Positions 11,301-23,300 of a stretch of DNA of 64,000 nucleotides are shown piece after piece. A program made the position numbers and the translations under genes. Source of the stretch: Himantopus leucocephalus (lineage: Eukaryota; Chordata; Aves; Charadriiformes; Recurvirostridae). The notes beneath the pieces were generated by a model. The model worked only from the letters and a program-made list of their open reading frames with translations. It did no database searches and had not been told where the DNA came from. Every line of letters starts with the position of its first letter. The stretch's first letter is position 1. The stretch spans positions 3,495,742 to 3,559,741 of the forward strand of contig RSEF01000004.1 of NCBI GenBank assembly GCA_003993805.1. The letters are read 5' to 3'.

Positions 11301-14300
11301 TGAACCAGGCAGGAGATGAGGGTTGCGTGTGTCGCAGGTGGCACAGCCCCATCCCAAATCCTGGCATGCAGAACTGCTCTCCCACCTGGGCACCTGATTA
11401 TTCCCACCTGGAAAAACTCCTGTTTGCTCTTCCTGCTTATAAATAGGGCCTCAGAGCTGTCTCGCTGAATTTCCTTCTGTGGTGTCAGATGATGGCTTTA
11501 GCATAAATGAGGTTTGCTGTCCCCTCCGTCTAATGACCCAGCACTGTGGGGTTTTGGAGGGTGGCCAGGCTGTGCCTCTGCGGGCTGCTGAGCTCTGGAT
11601 TTTCCAATAGCCAATTGCTTTGCAAATCTTGCTAAATTTTAGACCTGATCTATGGCCTGATCCTGATGATGTGGAGTGAAGCTGCTGCCTTATTTTCCTG
11701 TGCATTTTTGCTTATGGGGAAAATGGAAGTTTTTGACCTGTACATACACCATTTTTTACTTTAGAGCCTACAGTTGCATCCCTTTTCTTTCAAGCCTTTA
11801 CATTTCCCAGAGCCCTGCTTTGACACTCTGGGTATGGGAGATTTTTAAGCGTGGGGGTCAGTATGGTGTACAGCATTCATACAGGCTACACCATTTTTTT
11901 TTTATTTAAGGGCATCACAGTGTTTTTCCCTCTTACTGTGACCCACACTTGCATCTTGTTTCCTTTGCACCCAACTAATTTGGTAGAATAAATTATTCTG
12001 AATTCCCTGTTAACACAGTCATGCTACTAAAAGATTTTAAAGATATAAGCTGCTAAAGGTGTTTATTATGTACAGGCATTATTTTTTTCCTCTAAATGGA
12101 CCGACCCCCTTTCTTTCCTTCCTGCAGCAGTGAATTCCCGAGGTTAATTACATGCTGTGTAACAAAGGCGTTATTTCTTTTTGTGCCTTCGGTTGTGTTC
12201 CTTTTCATGGCTGGAGAAATGAGCCAGGAGAATAAAGGCTTTGCGCTGAAGTGCATTAAAGTCAGTGGGCTTTGGCTCATGCCCAGCAAGAAAAGCAGCG
12301 CACGGTTTAATTCTAGGGCAGGCTCAAGCGATTGCGTTATAAGGTTGGTTTTTTTCAGCGGTGCTGGTGCAGCTTTTAGGTTGGATTCTTGATATTCAGC
12401 TATCAGAGGGGAAAAGTAAATCCCCTGCCCTAGGATCGGCACAGAGCTCTAACGCGCTGTCTCCCTCTTCCCAGGTGAACGGCAGCGATGGGATGTTCAA
12501 ATATGAGGAGATCGTCTTGGAAAGGGTAAGTGCTCTTTACTCACCCGCCGGCAGCCTTTGCTGCCTCTTCCCACTCGCCCTCCCACCGGCGCAGCCGGCC
12601 CCCCCCCACATCCCCGCGCCAGCTGGCGGGGAGAGATCGGTCTCTGCTCCCTGCTCTCTCCGGAGGCTTTTGGGGGGGTCGCGCTTGCCTTCCCCACACA
12701 GCCCCCGCAGCATGGGGAGAGGTGGGTTTGCTGCTCCCCCACCTCCACCCCCCGCAGACCCCTCCAGAAGGGAGGGAGGAGGGCTTCTCCCTCGTTTGCA
12801 CCCTCGCCCCCACACACCCGCCAGTGCGGAGCTTGGCGGAGGGGAAGCTCTTTGTCACCGCCTTTGCCGGAAAATGGGGGTGCTCGTGCAGGCAGGTGGG
12901 TGGGCACACCCCACAGCTGGGCACAGATGACCGATGCCTCCCCACCACCAGAGTCCCTATTGCTGCGGGGTACACAGCCTGGGAATGCTAAACGTCAAAG
13001 ATGGGTTTCCTAGTAAACCGGACCACGATGGGGGGCATTTCAAGCCTTTTCTTGTCTGATGGTGTGCACCACACCGGCCATGGCTAAAATTATCTGGGGC
13101 ACCAGCCGGGACCACGCAGGGCGGGCTTTCCCCTGGCGCCCAGGGGGCAGCAGGGATGGAAGGATGGAGATGGAGCAGGAAAAGCTGGCCCAGGGTTTGC
13201 TCGGAGAGGTGGGCACAGCCCTGCCGAGTGGGGATGGCCGGGGCAGGAGGATGGCCGGGGCACTCCACGGCACACCTTGCCTCCTCCTCCTCGCTGCTGC
13301 GCCGGGTGGCTCGGCTTTGCCACGTGGCCGGCGTCACATAGGAAGACGCACCGCTCGTTATTCTGTTCCTCTCTGCCTTTAGTCATCTCCCTCCTCCCCT
13401 TGGCTCTGCATCATGGAGGTGGGTGGACGGAAGGTTATCTGGGGCTGCCGCCTCACCCACCGCTTCCCCGGCGTGCCTGACGAAACTGGCCCAGGGGATG
13501 CTTCCTTTTTGGGCTGAGTGCTTCTTGCGCCGGGCCTAATTTAGAGGCAAAAGCCTTGTTTTCAGGGATTCTTCAGAGCATCCTCTGTCCTCAAGCCTGC
13601 AGCGGGAGCAAGGGGGGAGCTGGCAGGGTCGCACGGAGAGGCAGCGCTCATTGCTGCCCCCATTTCAAAGCCCTGGGCAGAGATTCCCTCTCCAGCAGTG
13701 TGAAACCCTGAGGGAATTTCAGTGCATAGCAGCCAGGGCCAGCATGGACCGTATCCAGGTCCTTCCCCTGGTCCCCAGTGGGTTCCAACAGCCCCATCTT
13801 ACAGCAGGAGAACCACCCTGGTGCCTGCAGGTGAGGCTGTCCCCTTGCTGGGGTGTTTGGCTCACAGAGATGACCCCAAAATTGCTGGTCTGTCACTGTT
13901 ACTAATCCTTGTCCTTGTTGTAAAGACAAGGGCAAATGCAGCAGTGTCTTGGGGGCAATAACTGAGGAAACACCATCCGCAGACGAATGTGGCTTTGGGT
14001 TTACCCAGCATACATGCGCCCACAACAGGAGCTGCCCCTGTGTCTACATCAACCCCGGTGCCAGCTAAGAAATCCCTTGAACTCCATTTCGATGCATATC
14101 AAAGTAAAAACAAACGCCTCTTGGATCGTTTCCAGGTTTTGTAGCTAGCACCGGAGCGCAACCATCCGTAGATGGGCACAACGAATGGCTGGAGACCATT
14201 TTGCACAGTCTCACCTGCCTTGCTGGGGCCAGGCTGGGTCTCTGGTGACAGTAAGCAGCTTTGCTGAGCTGGGCACAGGGTAACCAGAATCCAGCTTAAA

Positions 14301-17300
14301 AAAAGGAGCGCGACCTCAGGCCTTTCACTGTTGAGTGCTGGCTCATCACGTGCTGGCCAAATCCCAGCCGGCAGGAGAGCATCGGGGAGCACTGCATAGT
14401 GACAGTGGCTCCCAGAGATACCATGTGCTGTGTCATGAGTGGCATAAAGTCAGAGCAGAGACCTCTACATCGCCACAAGAGCTGATGCTGAGCCCAAATT
14501 GCTGGGGAGAAGCGTGAGCCCCAGCCTGCTGCTGGTGCTAGATGGTCCCGGGGAGCCTGAGCTCAGGGGTGGCCCTCCTGGCCACAGGTCCCCCAGAACT
14601 CCCCATTGCCTAACGCTGAGCAGGGGCGCCGTGGGCAGCCAGGAGAGTGCTTGGCCAGAGCCCATTTGTATACAAGAGAGGTGGGCACAATAGGATGTGA
14701 CTAAGTGTCAGCTCTTCCGCATGAGAAAACAAGGTGAGGAGCCATCTGATTTTCAAGGCAGAGCAGAAAAAGCAGGAATTGTCCACTTGCATCAGGCATG
14801 GAGCTGGAAGCAGCGCCTACGAGTGTGTCACTGCTGGGGATCCTGTAAGCGGGAGAGGTGGCGCAGGGCCGTGGCCACTCATCCTGGGATGCTGCTGGGA
14901 TGGGGCTGGAGACACGGCACAGCCCCTGCCTTCTCCCCCAGGCAGACTTCAGCAGGATGAAACTCAAGTGATGCTCCGAGCATGTCTGGGAGGGCGAGGA
15001 GGCAGAACTGGAGACCCCACTCCATCCTGACAGCCCTCTCCACCCAATCCTGCAGATTTTGGCATCAGCGCTGCTGGTCCCTGGGTTGGCTCTGTGCTGG
15101 GTCCCAGGGGGCAGGGGTGGGATGCTGGTGACTGGCACAAGCCCTGCTGCTCCATGCGGGCTGCAGCATCGGTGTCTCCTCCTGGGGAGCAGCCAGCAAG
15201 GGGAGGTTTTTTCCGCCAAGGACCACCCCCTCTTCCCCCAGCTCATCGCCTGCCTCAGAGTCTCTCGGCAGAGACAAGACGGCGAGGGAGGTCCTCGGCA
15301 GCTCCCACTCTCCCGCTCCATCTGGTCGGTGCTCCGTGCTGCTGCACCGAGCGCCTCGGCTGATGAGTGCCGGCCTCCCCTCCGGCCGCACATCCCTCTG
15401 CCCCCTGAGCCGGGCACCCTGGGGAGCGACAGATGCTGTAAGGGCTCCCGCGCCCCAGACAGCTGCGCAGGGGGAGAACGGCTTTGGGAAGGCCGGCAGC
15501 AAGCCCTCTCTGCAGGGGAAAGACGCGGTGTTTGATTTCCCGCAGGGTAACTCCGGCCTCGGCTTCAGCATAGCGGGAGGAATCGACAACCCCCACATTC
15601 CAGATGACCCGGGAATCTTCATCACCAAAATCATCCCCGGGGGAGCGGCAGCCATGGACGGCCGTCTGGGGTGAGTGTACAGGGCCGGGGGAGCAGCCCC
15701 ATCAGGGTGTCACCCAGGATCTCCCCAGGGACCCCCTAGGCAGCTCCTGTCCCCCTCCCCTGCCATGGTCCCTGCTCTGCCCCCTCCCCAGTCCCTTCCC
15801 CACAACCAGGTCCCCTCAGTGCAGGGATGCCCATGGTCCCTGCCACCAGCCTCCCGTCTGCATCCACCCCTCCTCCCCTCCCTGTGCTCCCTCTGGCTCC
15901 CATCCTTCCCCCTGCAGCCCGGGGCAGGATCCAGCCTGTCCCCTCATCTCCCATCTCCACCAGGGTCACAGTGTGGGGACCAGCCCCGCTGCCTTACCCT
16001 TCGGGAGGGACCCCACTGTCACCCCAGCAGGGCAGGAACTGGCCAGCTTGAGCAGCTCTCCTTCGCACAAGGGTCTGCGCAGCCAGAGGAGGGTGGCAGA
16101 GGTGTCTGGAGGAGGGTGGCACAGGCTGGCGGTTCCCCAGGGGAGCTCAGGGCCACCCTGTGCCCACAGGGTGAACGACTGCGTGCTGCGGGTGAACGAC
16201 GTGGACGTCTCCGAAGTGGTGCACAGCAAAGCTGTGGAGGCCCTGAAGGAAGCCGGCCCCGTGGTGCGGCTCGTGGTGCGCCGCCGGCAGCCCCCACCAG
16301 AGACCATCATGGAGGTCAACCTGATGAAGGGCCCCAAAGGTGAACCCCTCGCTCTGCTCGCAGGACTGGGGTGCCCCACGGGACAGTGTGGGGTGACCCC
16401 TCGGTGTGGGGTGCAAGGCAGCATCACAGGGGATGTGGGATGTGAGGTGGCACTGCCACAGTGCAGGGTGGCCCAGCAGTGGGGGACGCTATGGGGCACA
16501 CACAGAGTGTGGGGCAGCCCCAGGGTGCAGCGCACGGTGGTTGGGCTGTCCCCGCGCAGCATCAGGGTGGCCTGTTGCCTGCTGGGTTTGGGGCAGGGTG
16601 GGAAGCCCAGTGAAGGCAGGTGGGCTGTGGGGCCAGCCCAGGGCTCCGTCCGTTCGTCCGTCTGTCCCTCACCCCTCACCCGCCTTCTCGCTCCCCCTCA
16701 GGCCTGGGGTTCAGCATCGCAGGGGGCATCGGGAACCAGCACATCCCAGGGGACAACAGCATCTACATCACTAAGATCATCGAGGGAGGCGCTGCACAGA
16801 AGGACGGGCGCCTGCAGATTGGGGACCGGCTGCTGGCGGTAAGCCCCATGCTCGCAGACGTCTCTGCCGTGCCGCTGTGCCGATTCCGAACCCCAGCACC
16901 CCTCCCTCCAGCAGCCCCTGGGATCCCTGCTGGGACGGTGCTGTGGGAGGCCACTGGCTGCAGGCAGGAGGGCCAAACCCATGGAGTGGGACCCTGTTGG
17001 CACCTACTCCATGGGAAACTGTGCTGCTCCCGCAGGGCTGCATCGGCCCCTGCCCTCCAGCCTGCAGCCATGTCACCCAGCCCCTTCCCTCCGGCAGGTG
17101 AATAACACGAACCTGCAGGACGTGCGGCACGAAGAGGCAGTGGCCGCCCTGAAGAACACCTCTGACATGGTGTACCTGAAAGTGGCCAAGCCTGGCAACA
17201 TCCACCTCAACGACATGTACGCGCCCCCCGACTACGCCAGCAGTACGTACGCCACCAGCCGCTGGCGCAGCAGCCCGTGCACTGCAGGGCTGGGGGGCAC

Positions 17301-20300
17301 GGAGTGTGCGGGGGCGGCGGGCAACACTGGGCTGGTCTCCACATCCATGTTGTGGATGGATTTCTGCTCCTGATGCCTTTCTGCTTCCCTGCAGCCTTCT
17401 CAGCCTTGGCTGACAACCACATAAGCCATAACTCCAGTCTGGGCTACCTGGGCAGCGTTGAGAACAAGCCTGCCTACCCCGTCCCTCCCCAGGTGACTCC
17501 ATCGCGGTACTCGCCCATCCCTCGGCACATGATTGGGGACGAGGACTTCACAAGGTGAGTACCAGGCAGGAGCATCCCTAATCCCTGCTCCTTCTCCTTC
17601 CCTCTCTCCCTCCCTGGCTGCTTGACCTCATCCCTGCTGCCAGTGCAGAGCCTTGGTTGAAAGCCCGTTTGGGGGTGCATGGTGCAAAGCTTGGTGAGTG
17701 AGCTCCGTGCTCACCCCCCTGCTGAGACCAGCCCTGCTGTGTCGCTCGCTGCATCCCCCCCTTTCCCCTTTCCCCTTCTGCTCCTCCCTGAGCCTTACAC
17801 GTCTGCATTTCAGCTTCATTCTCTTACTTGTTTTACAATACCTGGTGTTCCCTGCCCTTGCGGTGCCGTCCGGTGCCAGGCTGCGAGTGGGCTGTCCCTG
17901 AGTGGAGCTGTGCTGGGGGTGAAGGGCTGGAGGTACAGCTCTGGGTACAAGCAGGGCTCCTCCTCCCACAGTCCCCGAGCCCAGCATCCCAAACCACCTG
18001 CACCCGGGTGCCATTTCAACAGCTGCCAGCCCTGGGCTTGACAGCCTCCTGCACAGCCCTGGCACGGCTGCCTTTTCCCCACTGGCATCTTTTACGCTGC
18101 ACGAGCAGGTTTGTTTCCTGAAGCCAGGAAATAAAGAGGAGCACAAAGGAGACGTTGCTCTGAACCTAAAGGCAATATAAAACTTCTCCAAAGCCTCAGG
18201 CTGAGGACAGAATAGTGAGACCTGGCTGGTCCTGCTCTGCTTATCCAGACTCACAGATTTCCCTCTGCTTGCAACAGCCCCGGGGCCAGCGCTGCGCCTG
18301 CTCCGGGTTTCGTACCACCGGGGCCAGGGCTGTAGGGCTCAGGATGTATTCTTAGGACTGACACTCGGGTTAGGCTTAGGGCTGGCTCTGCGGTTAGGAG
18401 CGAGGTCGCAGGCTGGTTTCAGGGTTGTGTTTGCAGTGGAGGATGCCATAGCCACGGCTAGGCTTGTCGCATTCTGCGGGGTACTGGCGGATGCCAGAGC
18501 GGCAGACCCTGACCTGCATCAGGTCCGCTGTCCTCCTGGAGAGTGGCTGCACTCGCCTTTGTCACAGGGATTTCTCATTTCTTGGTGCTCAGCCGTGGCC
18601 GGGTGCCTCTGTGCACTGTGACCAGCACTGGCCTCTGCCCACACCCCATCTTTCCTGCCTGGTCTTGGCACCAGCGGTGCTGGCTCTACAGCCTGTTCCT
18701 GACGCTGCGTCCTCACCGGGTGTAGCAATTCCTGTGCTGTCAGGGCACTGGGGGATGATGGCACACAGAGGAACAGTGTTTTCTGCCATTACATTGCACC
18801 ACAGAAGGGACTGAGTCCCAGCACTGGGAAAACAGACCATCTGTCTCTCACCAGGGACCCCGGTCCCACCAGGGCGTCCCTTCCTACATGCACCGACATC
18901 CTTATTTGCAAGCCAGAGAGAGGAGAGAGCAGCCCAGCCCGGGCTGGCCACGGCCCAGTGGCAATGGCACGGCGATGGCTCAACGGTGGCTTGGCAGTGG
19001 CCCTGGTGCAGCACGTGCTGGTGGCCACTAGAGGATGGTGCTGCCTTGCGGAGGGCCCTGCTGCAGACAGACTGGCACCGCTCAGTCACTGTCCCCAGCC
19101 ACAGCCCCCTGCTCCCCGCTAGATTCACAACCTGCAGTGGCCTCAGCACCTCCCGCATCCATCCCGGGGCAGCCCCGAAATCCTCATGTGCATCACCGAC
19201 CTCCCCAGGACAGCTTCATCGGCGTGGGTCTGTCGGCTCGTGCATCACCAAGGTTGTGCACTGGGACCAGTGTTGTCCAAATGCATCTTACTGGTGTGGG
19301 GAAAGGCAGCGACCCCGCTGGAAAAGCAGCTGTCTTCCAGGATGCTCCTGCCAGCCATTTCCCAGGAGAAGCAGAGGTCCTGGACTGGATCCAGTATCAA
19401 GCCTCTTCCCTTCCCGTGGGTACAAGTGCTGCTGCAGGTATGGACATGGCTCCAGTGACCCCCGTGTCCTGCAGCACCCAGCGCCGGCGACCAGGGCATC
19501 TGTTTTCCGATGAGTCCCACCACAGCAACCCAGACCCGGCACAGCCCCACAGGGTCCCCACAGTCGCTCTGTGCCAAGGTCCTGGTGTTAATGCTGCAAC
19601 ATCCAGCATGGGATCTGCCTGCGGGATCCATGTCCTGCCTCCCGGGATGAGGATGGGAGCAGAGAGTGCGTGTCATGACTGAGACCTGAGATGTACCTGT
19701 GTGGGGCTTCATTTCCTCTCCTTGGTTCCCCTCCCTTCCACCAACCCACCTGGTCCTTACGGATGCTGGGGATGCTTCCCAACGTGCCGAGTTGGGGTGG
19801 CGGTTCCTGCACTCTGCTTGGGCAGCAGCAAAACCCAAGGGGCAGAGCAAGTTCATCAGCTGGGTGGAGGCAGTGTTTGCAGACCCAGAAGCCTGACCCA
19901 TTTATTCCTCTGGCAGAGCTCTAGCCCCAAGGCGTAGCTTTGCTGCAGAAGGACTGATGGCTGCAGCCCTCCCTGCCCCCTCACAACCGCCCCTGAGCCA
20001 AGCGCTGGTGGCATCCCGAGGACTTGGGGTTTGAGCTTCTTTTGACCCCGATGGTGTTTCCGTGGTGTTTCTCTGGTCTCTTCCTGGTCCTGGTGCATCC
20101 CAGCCCGGTGCTACAGCCCCGCTTGGCTCAGAGCTGGAATGCATCCAAAGGTCGTAAGGGTAAAGCAAGTATTTTCTGGAGGTCACAAGGTAGATTCAGC
20201 TTCTGATCTATCAGAAATAGAGTTACGACTTGCCATACCTCTGCGTTTGAAGGCAAGGGTCTGCATGGGGTGTGTGGAGCTGCAGGCACGGGGAGCCAGG

Positions 20301-23300
20301 CTGCGAGTTTGCCCTTGCTTGGGTGCTCCCCCCCAGTCGGGGCTGTGCGGTGCGTGCCTGCAGGGGCAGGAAGGAGTTAAATCTGTAGGGTCTAGCAGAG
20401 CGAAGCCTGCGTCCTTTCAGCGCTTCCATAAAAAACCCTGCCTGTGGGTCGGGGAAGCCGCTGGGCCCCGCAGCCGGCAAGAGACAGAGACAGGCAGCAC
20501 GGGGCGGCCGCAGCGCGGAGCATTCAGAACATTCCTGCCCCTCGCGCCTCCCGGCCGCCATCGCGCCACAATGTTCACCGTCAATGTCTCGTCGTCCATG
20601 TCCTACAGGGGACAACCATCCCTGTCCCCTTGCCGGCAGCGGCGAGATCACAGGAGCAAGTGTGACCAGAGGTAGGGGACTGGGATGCTGCTATACCTGG
20701 TGGGAGGCCCAGGGACGGGGAGAGGAGCCACTGGGACAGCCGGGAGGGTCGGGCTGTGCTGAGCCCGGGGTCCGGGCAGGGCAGGAGACAACCAAGACCT
20801 TCTTGCAAGGCACCCTGCACTTCTGTCTGTCCGTCTCCTGCTCCTATTGCTCCTTATAAGGTGGTTGCCTGGAGCAAATTGACATTCAGCCCATCAGGAC
20901 CCTCCCATGGGGAAGGATGGTGGGACACTTTTCCTGGGGTGCTGGCACATGTCGCTGGACGTAAATGCTGCTGCCTGCATCCATGAAAGCGCCAAAACCT
21001 TCTCCCATCCGCCCTGGCGATGGCAGTGATGCTCCAGCCTGGCCCAGGGGGCTGAAAAAGATGTTTTCTTACAAGAGTGGCCTGGGCGCATGCTGCCCGG
21101 CTGCAGGGCTTCGTGCTGCCTGCTCCGTCAAACTTTATTCCTCTGCGTCCCTGCTCCATTCTTGCCACCTGAGCTCCGCTCCTTTGCCAGATGTCACTGG
21201 CAGCCACGGTGGGGGCAGGTGGGCCGGCCGCCCTGGTGCCCCCGGTACCCCTTAGCACAAGTCTGTTGGCATTTTAGGATCCACCGCAGGTGGCATTGGC
21301 CAGTGCCGTGCCTGGCACTCCAGCATCTCTCCTACAGCATCCCGGAGATCTCTCTCTGCTCCCTGGCAGGCATGGGGTTGATCAGGCTGCTGAGTGCACT
21401 GGCAAGTCCTCAGTCCTTGCGGTACCTGCCAGAGCACCCGGGATCGAGCCCGTCACCACAGGCAATGTGCTGATGGTCCCCAGCGTCATGTTGGCTTACA
21501 ATCACCACTAGCCTGTGCTAATTGTCTGGCGTCATTTATTCCATCTTATTTTAATCCAGCGCTTGAGCTGGGAGCTGCCGTTGTTCCCATCAGACTTGGG
21601 TTTTTTTCCCAGATGAAAATTGACGCAGGATTTTTGTGATGCCAGGCAGCCTTTCTGCCTTTGCCTCCCTATTGTTTGAGCTGCGAAAGAATTAAGTCAT
21701 CATCGAAAAATTCAGGCCTTCTGTTGAGCCAGGCAGGGCCCTGTGGCATGGGGGTGCGTGGGGTTACAGGCACGCTCACCGCGCTGCATGGCTGTGGAGG
21801 TGCTTGATCCCCCGCTCCAGGCACGGCCACGCCGTCCTCAGTGCCTGGGCTCACGGCATCCGATGCCGCCTCGCAGTCCGATGTTTCTGTGTGTAATTTC
21901 ACGGCAAATGCTCTGTCTCCATCCATGCTCTGTCTTATGTCACTCGTGCAACTGCCCGCACCTCTCCCAGTTTATCAGCTTCCTTCGTGCCGAGGGCTGC
22001 GGTGCACCAGGTCACACTCAGGGTGACTCCAGTCCCGTCGGTGTGCTGGGAAGCCTGGGCACAGCTGACCCTGTCATCAGCTTCACTGTTCCTCACCCTG
22101 ATGTCTCCCTGTCCTGTGTCTGTCCATCCAGGGAGCCCCGGAAAATCATCCTGCACAAAGGCTCCACCGGCCTGGGCTTCAACATCGTCGGTGGGGAAGA
22201 TGGCGAGGGCATCTTCGTGTCCTTCATCCTGGCTGGAGGCCCCGCCGACCTCAGCGGAGAGCTGCGAAGGGGAGATCGCATCCTCTCGGTGAGTCAGTGG
22301 GGACTCCCGCAGCCCACAGGGCATTTGTCCCCTGCCACCACGGACACCATGCAGCGGGGTCCATCCTTGGCCCTGGTATGGACGTGACGCCTGGGTGCGT
22401 AGAATCGGAGCAGCAGCCTGCTCAGAATCTGCCCTGCAGCGGAGCAGTGGCCGGCCAGGTCCCTGCCCGCCTGCCGGTGGAGGGCACCCCCGGTGCCCGG
22501 GGAAGGGTACCGGGGGTGCCAGTACTAGAGATGCCAGTACCGGGGGTGGTACAGGGGGCACAGGGGCTGAGTGACGAGGCACTGAGAGGGTGGGTACCGC
22601 GGGTACCGGTACGGGGGCGGGGGCAGCGGTGCCGAGGGCCGGGGCGCGGGGCAGACCCCGGTGGGTGCGAGCCCCGAGTGGGTCCGGTCCAGCGGAGCCG
22701 CTCTCTCTGCCGGCAGGTGAACGGCGTGAACCTCCGCAACGCCACCCACGAGCAGGCGGCGGCGGCGCTGAAGCGGGCGGGGCAGACGGTGACCATCATC
22801 GCGCAGTACCGGCCCGAAGGTACCGCCACCGGGAACCGGGAACCGGGGCGGGGCTGGGAGGGGGCGGGGCGTCGCATGCAGATGAGGTGGGAGGGGCGTC
22901 GTCTGGCGCGCGGGTCGGGAGGCCGGGGAAGGGGTCGGCCGGGCGAGGCGCCGATTGGCGCGGGGCGGGGCCCGGGGGAGGAGGTGCGGGCGCCGATTGG
23001 TCGGCNNNCGATTGGTCGGCGTAGCGGGGCGGTGGGCGGGGCGTCGTGGTCCCGCCGGTGGTGCCTGCGCTGCTTTGTGTGCGGGCCGGGCGGCTCCGGG
23101 GCTGCTGCGGGGGGCGCCGCCGCCCCCGCCCCCCCACCCCAACACCGGCCTGAGGTGAGCGGGGCCTCCCCGGCGCCACGGGCCTGGCCTGGCCGGCGGG
23201 GGGGGCCTCGCTNNNNNNNNNNNNNNNNNNNNNNNNNNNNNNNNNNNNNNNNNNNNNNNNNNNNNNNNNNNNNNNNNNNNNNNNNNNNNNNNNNNNNNNN

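Larger units (their letters stand above)
17555..22131 (+). other. DLG3: DLG3 intron containing a candidate internal first exon
   Basis: A 4.6-kb intron. Apart from the candidate promoter and first exon at about 20,330-20,671, I see no coding sequence. The telomere-like GGTTAGG words near 18,370-18,400 are too degenerate to be an interstitial telomeric repeat. Confidence 0.65.

Noticed and set aside
18346..18420. GGTTAGG-like words suggesting an interstitial telomeric repeat
   Set aside because: Only scattered, degenerate matches without tandem TTAGGG units.
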